Positions 7,487-16,168 of a stretch of DNA of 64,000 bases are shown in pieces. The notes beneath the pieces were generated by a model. It was not told the DNA's origin. It ran no database searches and saw only the letters and a list, made by a program, of their open reading frames with translations. Position numbers and translations under genes: made by a program. This DNA comes from JAQIBY01 sp964418565 (GTDB lineage Bacteria > Bacteroidota > Bacteroidia > Bacteroidales > ML635J-15). Location of the stretch: contig CAYQMB010000002.1 in NCBI GenBank assembly GCA_964418565.1, positions 1-64,000 of the forward strand, read 5' to 3'. Position 1 is the stretch's first letter, and the number at the start of each line of letters is the position of its first letter.

Positions 7487-9623
7487 CCTTCTTGTCCTCC
7501 AATTTTTCATCCTTTTCACCCTCAGCATCATCATTTTTCTGATCAGAGGGTTTTGATTTACCTTCAGAATCCTGTTTTTCTTTGGTATCGGAATTTGATT
7601 TCTCTTTCTCCTTTTTATCAGAACCTGATGATTCCACATCTTTGATAAGCTTTTCACGCTCTTCCTCGCCTTTGCGTTTGCCAAAGATTTTTTCAAGGTC
7701 TTCACTAAAAATCACTTCCTCTTCAAGGAGTCGCTCTGCCAGTTTGGATAACCCTTCTTTATTGTTTTTCAGAACCTCAACAGCACGTGCGTATTGTTCT
7801 TCCACAATGCGCTTAACTTCTTTATCAATGAGTTCAGCAGTTTCTTCGCTGTATGGTTTTGTGAAATTATAATCGGCCTGTCCGGTGGAATCATAATAAG
7901 AAAGGTTACCAACTTTTTCGCTCATCCCGAAATATGAAACCATAGCCACAGCCTGTTTGGTAACTTTTTCAAGATCGTTAAGGGCACCAGTGGATATTTT
8001 ATCGAAATTAATTTCTTCAGAAGCTCTTCCACCAAGGGCTGAGCACATCTCATCCAGCATTTGTTCGGTTGTAGTAATCTGTCGTTCTTCGGGCAGGTAC
8101 CAGGCAGCGCCCAGTGCCCTTCCACGTGGGATGATGGTAACTTTAACCAGTGGATTAGCGTGTTCCAGGAGCCAGCTAACGGTAGCATGTCCGGCTTCAT
8201 GGAATGCAATTGTCCGTTTTTCCTGTTTTGAAATGATTTTATTTTTTCTTTCCAGCCCGCCCACGATACGGTCAACAGCAGCAAGAAAATCTTCTTTCTC
8301 AATGGCCTTCTTTTTGTTTCGTGCCGCAATGAGAGCTGCTTCATTACAGACGTTGGCAATATCGGCACCTGAAAAGCCAGGAGTTTGTTTAGCCAGTAGC
8401 TCAATGTCCACACTATCACTAAGCTTAAGTGGTTTGGCATGGACTTTAAAGATGGCAGCTCTTTCGTTCAGATCCGGAAGCTCAATATGGATTTGTCTGT
8501 CAAAACGCCCGGCTCTCATCAACGCTTTATCCAGCATATCAGCTCTGTTTGTGGCTGCAAGAATGATAACACCGGAGTTGGTACCAAATCCATCCATTTC
8601 TGTCAGGAGCTGATTAAGGGTATTCTCACGTTCATCATTTGATCCCATATTGGGATTTTTCCCACGCGCTCTTCCAATGGCATCAATTTCATCAATAAAG
8701 ATGATGCATGGGGCTTTGGTTTTAGCCTGCTTAAAAAGGTCTCTAACCCTTGAGGCACCAACACCCACAAACATCTCAACAAAATCCGAACCCGACATTG
8801 AGAAAAAAGGCACATTTGCTTCGCCGGCAACGGCACGTGCAATAAGGGTTTTACCGGTTCCCGGAGGGCCTACCAAAAGTGCTCCTTTTGGAATCTGCCC
8901 GCCCAATTCCGTATATCGTTTGGGGTGTTTAAGGAAATCAACAATTTCCATAACTTCCACTTTAGCCTCTTCCAGACCGGCAACATCTTTAAAATCAACT
9001 TTCGTATCTTTTTCTTTATCAAACAGCTGTGCTTTGGATTTCCCAACATTGAAAATCTGATTTCCTCCTTTTCCACCACCGCTCATTTTGCGGAACATAA
9101 ATACCCAAAGGGCAATGATTATACCAATGGGCAGGAGCCATGTCAGCATCTCTCCCATATAATTATGATCGGTACGGTATTCTGCCACCACCCGCTTATC
9201 TTCAGGTTTGTTTTTCTGAGCTTCTGCCAGCTGACGTTCAAAAGTTTCCACATCGCCGATATTGAAATAATATTCGGGTCCATCCTGAAAATTACTTGTA
9301 GCAGCATCCTCGTATTTGTTCCCGGATAATGCTTCCTCTTTCAGATAAACTTCGACTTTTTCCTTGTTAACCACAACGACTTTTTCAACATCATTGCTGG
9401 CAAGCATGGTTTCCTCAAAACGTTGCCGGTTTATCTGTTGTGCTCCCCCACCAGTGTTTAAAAACTGCATGGCAATAAGTATTAATGCAACAGCACCAAA
9501 TACCCAGTACATGGAAAATTTTGGTTTGCCATTTCCGGGTTTATTCGTCTTATTGTTGTTATTGGGATCGGAATTTTTATTGGAGTTGTTGTTTCCGAAT
9601 CCCTGTTTGTTTTCGTTTGACAT
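7470..9623 (-). CDS. ftsH: ATP-dependent zinc metalloprotease FtsH
   Basis: This membrane-anchored AAA+ protease degrades misassembled membrane proteins and selected soluble regulators. Order of parts: an Asn/Lys-rich cytoplasmic tail (1-37), TM1 (about 38-56), a periplasmic domain, TM2 (about 158-177), the AAA module with Walker A GPPGTGKT (252-259) and Walker B IIFIDEID (to 314), the second region of homology AGRFDR, and the zinc motif HEAGH (475-479). The C-terminal 60 or so residues are a highly charged Lys/Asp/Glu/Ser tail. The length of 717 is slightly long because of both tails. The gene lies between rsfS and the DUF2007 gene in one operon. Confidence 0.97.
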   Translation of the reverse strand: MSNENKQGFGNNNSNKNSDPNNNNKTNKPGNGKPKFSMYWVFGAVALILIAMQFLNTGGGAQQINRQRFEETMLASNDVEKVVVVNKEKVEVYLKEEALSGNKYEDAATSNFQDGPEYYFNIGDVETFERQLAEAQKNKPEDKRVVAEYRTDHNYMGEMLTWLLPIGIIIALWVFMFRKMSGGGKGGNQIFNVGKSKAQLFDKEKDTKVDFKDVAGLEEAKVEVMEIVDFLKHPKRYTELGGQIPKGALLVGPPGTGKTLIARAVAGEANVPFFSMSGSDFVEMFVGVGASRVRDLFKQAKTKAPCIIFIDEIDAIGRARGKNPNMGSNDERENTLNQLLTEMDGFGTNSGVIILAATNRADMLDKALMRAGRFDRQIHIELPDLNERAAIFKVHAKPLKLSDSVDIELLAKQTPGFSGADIANVCNEAALIAARNKKKAIEKEDFLAAVDRIVGGLERKNKIISKQEKRTIAFHEAGHATVSWLLEHANPLVKVTIIPRGRALGAAWYLPEERQITTTEQMLDEMCSALGGRASEEINFDKISTGALNDLEKVTKQAVAMVSYFGMSEKVGNLSYYDSTGQADYNFTKPYSEETAELIDKEVKRIVEEQYARAVEVLKNNKEGLSKLAERLLEEEVIFSEDLEKIFGKRKGEEEREKLIKDVESSGSDKKEKEKSNSDTKEKQDSEGKSKPSDQKNDDAEGEKDEKLEDKKDDKNA

Positions 9624-9670
9624 AATTTAAAATTATCTATTAAAAGTAAACCAATAATGCGGGTTCTGGT

Positions 9671-10060
9671 TTAATGTTGTGCAGCATCGGGTTCAATTCT
9701 TTCAGAAGGCGCATCAGCCCAAAGGTTTTCAAGCTGATAAAACTTCCTGTAATCAGTACGAAAGATGTGAACAACGACATCCACGTAATCCAGAAGTATC
9801 CAGTTTGAATTAGTCATACCCTCTTTACTTAATGGGATTTCACCGGTTTGTTTTTTAACAAGATGCAGCACTTCATTGGCAATGGCATGCATCTGTACAT
9901 CGGTATTGGCATGACATATCACAAAATACTGTGTAACAGCATTATCAAGGGGGCGCAGGTCAATATTAAGAAGATCATGCCCATTTTTATTGAGGATACC
10001 ATCGTTAATAAGACTTACCAGTTCGTCCGTAGCATGTGTAAGGTCTTTTGTTCCTTCCAT
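9671..10060 (-). CDS. rsfS: Ribosome silencing factor RsfS
   Basis: This small protein (129 residues) belongs to the RsfS/YbeB/Iojap family. The family binds ribosomal protein L14 and blocks subunit joining when nutrients are scarce. Family features include DLLNIDLRPLDNAVTQYFVICHANTDVQMHAIA, read as the core strand-helix, and NWILLDYVDVVVHIF near the end (YVDVVVHIF is diagnostic). The ATG at 10060 is preceded by a good minus-7 box at 10073-10080. It is the first gene of the rsfS-ftsH-DUF2007-cdsA operon; the gap to ftsH is 47 bp. Confidence 0.95.
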   Translation of the reverse strand: MEGTKDLTHATDELVSLINDGILNKNGHDLLNIDLRPLDNAVTQYFVICHANTDVQMHAIANEVLHLVKKQTGEIPLSKEGMTNSNWILLDYVDVVVHIFRTDYRKFYQLENLWADAPSERIEPDAAQH

Positions 10061-10072
10061 TTACTTTTTTTG

Positions 10073-10080
10073 CAAAGATA
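10073..10080 (-). promoter_or_regulatory. Bacteroidota minus-7 box of the rsfS operon
   Basis: On the minus strand the sequence reads TATCTTTG, a perfect match to the TAnnTTTG consensus, 12 bp ahead of the rsfS ATG. No clear TTG is seen at the minus-33 spacing. It lies between the terminator of the preceding gene and rsfS, where an operon promoter is expected. Confidence 0.5.
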
Positions 10081-10118
10081 AGGAATCAGCACTGAAATTA
10101 CATACATTTTAACAAAAT

Positions 10119-10148
10119 AAAAACGCCATCCGTAGGAATGACGTTTTT
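10119..10148 (-). terminator. Rho-independent terminator of the LPP20-like gene
   Basis: AAAAACGCCAT (10119-10129) pairs with ATGACGTTTTT (10138-10148) with one mismatch and an 8-nt loop. On the minus strand it is followed by a T-rich run (TTTTTATTTTGTT). It ends the gene whose stop is at 10172. Confidence 0.7.
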
Positions 10149-10171
10149 ATTTTCAGGTTTATATGTGTTTT

Positions 10172-10762
10172 TTAGTACTGGCCTTCTTCTTCAAGTGCTT
10201 CCATTTCTTCATTGAAGATTTCTTCAAATTTCTGCTTGTCATAATCAACCTGCAGTTTCTGGTTTTGTGATAAACTGTTTTCAATGCCATTCAACATAGC
10301 ATCTTTACTGACCTCAATGGCTACATAAGTGGAGTATTTACCATTTTCTTCCTCAAAGGATTTTTCACAGGTAACAGCCACATCAACCAGTTTTTGTTTC
10401 ACCACTTCACGGGTAAGGTTTTCAAATTTGGCTTCAAACTGTGAGTTATCACCAAATTCAGTTTCATTAACGTACCGGTCTGTAACAGACTTGATTTTGG
10501 TTTCAATGAAACCTGCCAGACGCTGTTTAGCAGCGGTCATCGCTTTTTCGCGTGAAAGGTTCATATCCTGTGATGTGGAACTCGCATCGGCTCTGAAAAA
10601 ATTCTTGTCAGAGCGGCCCTCACTGGCACATGGGATAACAATTTCCTTACTACCTTCACTGGCCTCAGTGGTTTCTTTGTTTCCTTTACAAGAGGTAAAG
10701 ATCATTGCTGTGGAGACAAAACCCACTAGCATAACGTTTTTAATCAGTGTCGTTGTTTTCAT
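10172..10762 (-). CDS. LPP20-like lipoprotein of unknown function
   Basis: The 196-residue product has a lipoprotein signal peptide with the acylated residue at Cys25 (IFTSC followed by KGNK). The body resembles the LPP20 fold: a SREKAMTAAKQRLAGFIETKI helix, then VVKQKLVDVAVTCEKSF and YSTYVAIEVSKDAML, with an acidic C-terminus. Such proteins are envelope lipoproteins without an assigned activity. It appears monocistronic: it has a terminator at 10119-10148 and is divergent from the RNase R gene across a 113-bp region. The LPP20 link is a pattern judgement. Confidence 0.65.
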   Translation of the reverse strand: MKTTTLIKNVMLVGFVSTAMIFTSCKGNKETTEASEGSKEIVIPCASEGRSDKNFFRADASSTSQDMNLSREKAMTAAKQRLAGFIETKIKSVTDRYVNETEFGDNSQFEAKFENLTREVVKQKLVDVAVTCEKSFEEENGKYSTYVAIEVSKDAMLNGIENSLSQNQKLQVDYDKQKFEEIFNEEMEALEEEGQY

Positions 10763-10875
10763 GATACTGGTTTTTAAGTTAAAACTTCAAATTTTCTTTA
10801 AAATTACAACAAAATTTGTATGTTGCAAATCAATTGTTTCATTTTAGAAAAGCTTTAAACAAAATTTATGCCATT

Positions 10876-13008
10876 ATGGGTAACAAAATAAAAAAGAACG
10901 AAAATCAAATCAATAAACCTGCACTAAAGAAACAAATAAAGGATGCCTTTAGCTATAATCCAAAACGCAGCCTGAATTACAAGCAAGTTTCCAAATTGCT
11001 TGAGATATATGATAAACAAACCCGCAAACTCATCGGGATGGTACTGGAGGAAATGAAAAATGAAGGCAGCCTGATTGAAGTACACCCGGGAAAATACAAA
11101 ATTAAATCCCGCGCCGGCTATATTACCGGCAAGGTTAAAATCACACGCAAAGGATTTGCAACCATACTCACATCTGATGTTGACGAAGAGGTGATTGTAA
11201 CATGGAAAAATCTGAGTTCTGCCCTTCACGGGGATGTTGTAAAGGTGAAATTGTTTGCCAAACGCAAAGGGTTTTCTTTCGAGGGCGAAGTTGTTGACAT
11301 ACTCGAACGCCGCAAAGAACGCTTTGTAGGTGTTATTGAGCGTGGTAAGAATTTTGCCTTTCTCATACCTGATGGAAAGTTTATTCCTTTTGATATTTTT
11401 ATTCCCCCGGGGGAACTTGAAGGGGCCACAAACGGGGATAAAGCCATCGTGAAGATCACACGCTGGCCTTCCCGTTCCAAAAGTCCGGAAGGAAAGGTCA
11501 TAGAAGTTCTTGGCGCTCCCGGCGAAAACGATGTGGAAATGCATTCCATCCTTGCCGAGTATGATCTGCCACTTAGATTCCCAAAACATATAGACGAGGA
11601 AGCCGGCAGGATTCCGGATAAAATTACCCAACAGGAAATAAAAAAGCGGAAGGATTACCGAAACATCCCGACATTTACCATTGACCCTGCCGATGCAAAA
11701 GACTTTGATGATGCCCTGTCCTTGCAGAAAACCAATAACGGCCTGTGGGAAGTTGGCGTTCACATTGCTGATGTCACGCATTACTTGAGTGAAAACTCCA
11801 CGCTAAACGAAGAAGCAGAAAACCGTGCAACCTCGGTATATCTTGTTGACCGCGTGGTACCCATGTTGCCGGAACGCTTGTCAAACGAGTTATGTTCATT
11901 GCGCCCCAATGAGGACAAATTGTGTTACGCTGTTCTTCTGAAAATGGATGAAAATGCAGAAGTAACGGATTATAAAATCAGCCGCACAATCATCAACAGT
12001 GACAAGCGATTCACCTACGATGATGCTCAGGCCATGATTGAAGGACAACAAGGGCAGTTGTCCGGTGAAATCACCCATCTAAACAAGCTGGCGGAAAAGC
12101 TTCGTGAGAAACGGTACAAAAACGGCGCATTCAATTTTGAACGCGATGAGGTAAAGTTTGAACTGGATGACAAAAAGAAACCCGTTGGCGTATATTTCAA
12201 AAGCATGAAGGAAGCCAACTGGCTGATTGAGGAATTCATGCTTCTGGCTAACCGCAAGGTAGCCGAATTCATCGGGAAGGAGAAAAAAGAACACCTTACC
12301 TTTGTATACAGGATTCATGACGAGCCCCATCCGGATAAAGTCATGTCCTTTGCCGGCTTCATTAAAAAATTTGGTTACAAAATATCAGGCAAAAGCACAC
12401 AAAACCTTTCTGCCTCCATGAACAACCTGCTGAAAAAAGTACGGGGAAAACCAGAACAACATGTGATTGAAAATCTGGCAATCCGCTCCATGGCCAAGGC
12501 AGAATACTCTACACAAAACATTGGTCATTACGGATTATCCTTTGATTATTACACGCATTTCACATCACCCATTCGCCGTTACCCCGATATGATGGTGCAT
12601 CGACTGCTGACACGCTACCTGAACAACAAACCCAGTGCGAACCGGGAGCATTACGAAGCCATGTGCGAACACAGCAGCGAAATGGAACAAAAAGCGGTCA
12701 GCGCTGAACGATCTTCTGTAAAATTCAAACAGGCAGAGTACCTCAAAGAAAGAATCGGAGAAACCTACGAGGGCATTATTTCCGGTGTTAAAGAGTGGGG
12801 CTTCTTTGTTGAGATAAAAGAAAACGGTTGCGAAGGCCTCGTCTCGGTAAAAAATCTTAATGATGACTTTTATTATTATGATGAAGACAATTACCGCCTG
12901 ACCGGAAAGTACGAAGGCCGTAATTTTATGCTCGGGGATACTGTAAACGTTAAAATCACCCGGGTGGATGTGTTGAAAAAACAGGTAGACATGGCACTGA
13001 GTGAATAA
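10876..13008 (+). CDS. rnr: Ribonuclease R
   Basis: This processive 3'-to-5' exoribonuclease degrades structured RNA. The order of domains is an N-terminal winged-helix and cold-shock region, the RNB catalytic domain with the Asp-rich site DPADAKDFDDAL (about residues 270-282), the closing RNB motif YTHFTSPIRRYPD, and a C-terminal S1 domain (about 627-708, GIISGVKEWGFFVEI). The frame is open upstream to 10816, but I place the start at the ATG at 10876 (MGNKIKKNENQ, 710 residues), because the upstream 20 residues overlap the likely promoter region and look non-coding. It is divergent from the LPP20-like gene. Confidence 0.95.
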   Translation: MGNKIKKNENQINKPALKKQIKDAFSYNPKRSLNYKQVSKLLEIYDKQTRKLIGMVLEEMKNEGSLIEVHPGKYKIKSRAGYITGKVKITRKGFATILTSDVDEEVIVTWKNLSSALHGDVVKVKLFAKRKGFSFEGEVVDILERRKERFVGVIERGKNFAFLIPDGKFIPFDIFIPPGELEGATNGDKAIVKITRWPSRSKSPEGKVIEVLGAPGENDVEMHSILAEYDLPLRFPKHIDEEAGRIPDKITQQEIKKRKDYRNIPTFTIDPADAKDFDDALSLQKTNNGLWEVGVHIADVTHYLSENSTLNEEAENRATSVYLVDRVVPMLPERLSNELCSLRPNEDKLCYAVLLKMDENAEVTDYKISRTIINSDKRFTYDDAQAMIEGQQGQLSGEITHLNKLAEKLREKRYKNGAFNFERDEVKFELDDKKKPVGVYFKSMKEANWLIEEFMLLANRKVAEFIGKEKKEHLTFVYRIHDEPHPDKVMSFAGFIKKFGYKISGKSTQNLSASMNNLLKKVRGKPEQHVIENLAIRSMAKAEYSTQNIGHYGLSFDYYTHFTSPIRRYPDMMVHRLLTRYLNNKPSANREHYEAMCEHSSEMEQKAVSAERSSVKFKQAEYLKERIGETYEGIISGVKEWGFFVEIKENGCEGLVSVKNLNDDFYYYDEDNYRLTGKYEGRNFMLGDTVNVKITRVDVLKKQVDMALSE

Positions 13009-13050
13009 AAAGCGTTTGCAACCTGCGGTAACAGAATAATGCATTTTTGT

Positions 13051-13058
13051 TACCTTTG
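13051..13058 (+). promoter_or_regulatory. Minus-7 box upstream of the 13074 gene
   Basis: TACCTTTG matches TAnnTTTG exactly and lies 15 bp before the ATG at 13074. The minus-33 element is not recognisable, so the call rests on the minus-7 box alone. It may drive the three-gene group 13074-17428. Confidence 0.45.
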
Positions 13059-13073
13059 CATAAGCAAACAACT

Positions 13074-13634
13074 ATGAAACGCACACTTGCCATCATATTG
13101 TGTTTGGTATTCCTTTCCACATTGTGTGGATATTTGGTAGTATTCAAAACGCTCCGGCATCAAATAAAAAAGGAACAACGGCAACTGCTCCTGTCAGGCA
13201 TACCAGCCTCCCAGGTTGAAATCATGGCTGTACCCATTTGTGACATTCATCACGGACGCAACTTTGAACGTGTAAAAGACTGGGAAATCTGTTATAATGA
13301 ATGCATGTTCGACTTTTTTAGGGAAGTACAAACTCAGGATACCGTGTATTTTTATGGCATTACAGACCACAAGGAAAACAAACTGCTCGCCAGGCTTAAA
13401 AAAGATATAAAAAACCACAAAGCACCGCTTGCACCCGACGCCAAAGCATCACGGCTTTTAAAACAGTTGCATCAATTGACTTTCCTCCTACAAAGAGAAA
13501 ACATTAATACCATCCAGCCATGGTCTGTACTTAATCCACCCACCAATGCAGAAACACCTGTATTCAGACCACACAGGCCGGAAACACCACCCCCAAAACA
13601 TGAATACGACATACAGGCAGTGGTTTCTGCATGA
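13074..13634 (+). CDS. Unrecognised membrane-anchored small protein
   Basis: I do not recognise the family. The start is placed at the ATG at 13074 (MKRTLAIILCL), which puts a single hydrophobic segment at residues 4-24 that could be an uncleaved anchor or a signal peptide. The 186-residue product continues with a basic stretch (HQIKKEQRQLL), a region with three Cys or His pairs (ICDIHHG, CYNECMFDFF), a basic helical segment and a Pro-rich C-terminus (RPHRPETPPPKHEYD). It lies 52 bp upstream of the TonB-dependent receptor gene and probably shares its transcript. That placement suggests an envelope accessory role, but nothing in the sequence proves it. Confidence 0.6.
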   Translation: MKRTLAIILCLVFLSTLCGYLVVFKTLRHQIKKEQRQLLLSGIPASQVEIMAVPICDIHHGRNFERVKDWEICYNECMFDFFREVQTQDTVYFYGITDHKENKLLARLKKDIKNHKAPLAPDAKASRLLKQLHQLTFLLQRENINTIQPWSVLNPPTNAETPVFRPHRPETPPPKHEYDIQAVVSA

Positions 13635-13686
13635 TTTTTGCATGCAGATAGAATTCTATTGTTACAATTAAATCACAATAAAAACA

Positions 13687-16149
13687 ATGATGAAAAAAAT
13701 TATCACTGTGTTTTTTGTGTTGATTTCTATAAGCAACGCAACAGCACAAACCATACATGTATTTGATAAAACAAGCGGGACCCCCATTTCCGATGTTGGC
13801 ATTGTCAATTTCAGTGAGTCCCACGCTACCATTACGGACGAAAATGGCAATGCATCCATGAGGGGTTTTTCCGCAAAAGACAGCATCCTGTTCCAGCATA
13901 CCTCGTATCAAAGTATAATGCTCACTGTTAAAGAGCTTGAGGCGCTGGATTACAAGGTTGCAATGTATCCCAGTGTTATTCGTCTGGCAGAAACAGTAAT
14001 TTCGGCCAATCGCTGGGAACAGAAACGTAAAGAAGTCCCGATGAAAATTGAGGTTTTATCCCCGGATGAAATCAGTAAGATGGAGGCTCAGACAAGCGCT
14101 GACATGCTTTCAGGCAGTGGGCATGTATTTGTTCAAAAATCGCAACTCGGGGGTGGATCTCCCATGATCAGAGGCTTTGCCACAAACAAAGTACTGCTGG
14201 TTTTTGACGGCATACGCATGAACAATGCCATTTTCAGGCATGGGAATCTGCAAAATGTGCTTTCAGTTGACCCCAATGCCCTGGAAAGCAGCGAGGTGAT
14301 TTTTGGCCCGGGCTCTGTCATTTACGGCAGCGATGCCATTGGTGGAGTCATGGATTTTCATTCCTACACACCACAGTTTTCCGATACGGACGAACCACTG
14401 ATTACCGGACACAGCTTATTGCGTTACAATTCGGGTAACAATGGAAAAACCGGCCATTTTGACGTTAATCTGGCTGGCAAAAAATTTTCCTCGTTTACCA
14501 GTGTGTCCTATTCAGATTTTGGTGATGTCAGGATGGGCCATAACGGGCTTTCAGATGAGCTTGAATCAGGTTACCTGAGAAACAATTATGCTATCCGGGA
14601 AAATGGGGGCGATTCTGTGGTGGCCAATTACGATCCGTATCTGGCCAGAGGCAGCGGTTTCAATCAGACGCATCTGTTGCAGAAATTTGCATTAAAGCTG
14701 AATGAAACCAGTAGCCTGCAGTACAATTTTTATTACAGTTCCACATCGGATATCCCCCGCTACGACCGTCTGATACAAAAATCCGGCAATCAGCTTAAAT
14801 ACGCTGAGTGGTATTATGGCCCTCAAACATGGATGGCGCACAGCCTGAAATTTGAGAGCCATAAAGGTCGTAAACTGTGGGATGATTTTAAAGTACAGGC
14901 TTCTTTTCAGGATTATAAGGAAAGTCGGCACGATCGGAAACTGGGATCAGATTGGTTGCGCCACCGGAATGAGAACGTGAAAATTCTCAGTCTGAACGCA
15001 GATGCTTTTAAAGCACTGACCAGCAAGCACGCTGTATTCTTCGGGCTTGAAGGCAGCATGAGCAAGGTGTTTTCTGATGCGTACCAGGAGCATATTGAGT
15101 CTGATGCAGAAGAAACTGTAGCAAGCCGTTATCCCAACAACTCAGACTACAGCCATGCAGCCTTATATGGTAGTTATCGTTACCTTATGAATGCAGACTG
15201 GACGTTTACCGCCGGCGCCAGATTGAATGCTGTGTATGCATTTTCGCCGTTTGAGCAACATTTCTACGATTTTCCGTTTTCAAAAATCGAAATGAACACA
15301 CTAGCTCCCAATGTCATGACGGGCATGGCCTGGAGTCCGCATGACAAGTTGCGCATCACCGCAAATCTAAGCACCGGTTTCAGAGCACCCAATATTGATG
15401 ATCTGGGCAAGGTGTTTGACTCTGAACCAGGATCCGTAGTTGTTCCAAACAACGATCTGGAGCCCGAATACGCATACAACGCAGATGTGAACATCAGCAA
15501 AATGCTGGGCGAAGTATTGCGGGTTGAAGCAGGTGGCTTTTACACTTTGCTGGACAACGCTATGGCACGAGCCGATTTTAGTTTTGATGGCCGTGACAGC
15601 ATTGTATACGACGGCACCCTATCACAGGTACAGGCCATACAAAACATTGGCCGTGTTGATGTTTACGGAATCAATGCGGGGCTGTATGCCGATCTGGATA
15701 AAAACATCACCTTGAAATCTCTTTTCACATGGATACAGGGACAGGATCAGGATGGCAACCCGTACCGCCACGTACCACCAGCCTATGGCAGCACACACCT
15801 GATGTACAGAGCAGGTCAGATCAGTGCAGATTTGTATGCGGCATACAACGGCCGGATTTCTCCCGACAAACTGAGCCCGGAGGAACATGGTAAAGATCAT
15901 ATGTATGCCGTGGATGCGGCATATGCCGATGCACAGATCAATCTTCCCGAAGATGAACAATTTAATCCGAAAGGCCTGTATGCACCGGCCTGGTATACAC
16001 TGAACCTGAAAGTCAGGTATGCGCTTAATGAAAGTCTGATTTTTTCCGCTGGTGTGGAAAACCTGACAGATCAGTTGTATAGGCCATATTCTTCAGGAAT
16101 TCCTGCCATGGGCAGAAGTTTCATATTATCTTTGCGTGGTAATTTTTAA
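13687..16149 (+). CDS. TonB-dependent receptor, hemin/HmuR-like subgroup
   Basis: This outer-membrane active transporter imports a ligand using the TonB-ExbBD energy system. A signal peptide (about 1-22, ending ATAQ) is followed by a CarboxypepD_reg-like domain (about 23-105), the plug (about 118-225: DMLSGSGHVFVQKSQ, MIRGFATNKVLLVFDG, GPGSVIYGSDAIGG) and a beta-barrel ending in ILSLRGNF with the terminal Phe. The plug wording and FRAPNIDDL...NNDLEPE resemble the haem/haemoglobin receptor group, but the ligand is an inference. There is no SusD partner next door, which argues against a glycan PUL. The start may equally be the second ATG at 13690. The lytic transglycosylase follows after 19 bp. 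Confidence 0.88.
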   Translation: MMKKIITVFFVLISISNATAQTIHVFDKTSGTPISDVGIVNFSESHATITDENGNASMRGFSAKDSILFQHTSYQSIMLTVKELEALDYKVAMYPSVIRLAETVISANRWEQKRKEVPMKIEVLSPDEISKMEAQTSADMLSGSGHVFVQKSQLGGGSPMIRGFATNKVLLVFDGIRMNNAIFRHGNLQNVLSVDPNALESSEVIFGPGSVIYGSDAIGGVMDFHSYTPQFSDTDEPLITGHSLLRYNSGNNGKTGHFDVNLAGKKFSSFTSVSYSDFGDVRMGHNGLSDELESGYLRNNYAIRENGGDSVVANYDPYLARGSGFNQTHLLQKFALKLNETSSLQYNFYYSSTSDIPRYDRLIQKSGNQLKYAEWYYGPQTWMAHSLKFESHKGRKLWDDFKVQASFQDYKESRHDRKLGSDWLRHRNENVKILSLNADAFKALTSKHAVFFGLEGSMSKVFSDAYQEHIESDAEETVASRYPNNSDYSHAALYGSYRYLMNADWTFTAGARLNAVYAFSPFEQHFYDFPFSKIEMNTLAPNVMTGMAWSPHDKLRITANLSTGFRAPNIDDLGKVFDSEPGSVVVPNNDLEPEYAYNADVNISKMLGEVLRVEAGGFYTLLDNAMARADFSFDGRDSIVYDGTLSQVQAIQNIGRVDVYGINAGLYADLDKNITLKSLFTWIQGQDQDGNPYRHVPPAYGSTHLMYRAGQISADLYAAYNGRISPDKLSPEEHGKDHMYAVDAAYADAQINLPEDEQFNPKGLYAPAWYTLNLKVRYALNESLIFSAGVENLTDQLYRPYSSGIPAMGRSFILSLRGNF

Positions 16150-16168
16150 GCGTCTGAATTAAAAAACA

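Noticed and set aside
7259..7705. Longer 148-residue version of the DUF2007 frame
   Set aside because: The first 73 residues are a Lys/Arg-rich out-of-frame reading of the ftsH tail; the conserved domain begins at the ATG at 7486.
7957..8613. 218-residue frame antisense to ftsH
   Set aside because: It is Ser/Ala-rich with no recognisable motif and lies wholly opposite a secure gene; a shadow frame.
10924..11781. 285-residue frame antisense to RNase R
   Set aside because: No family pattern, no promoter, and fully inside the rnr coding region on the other strand.
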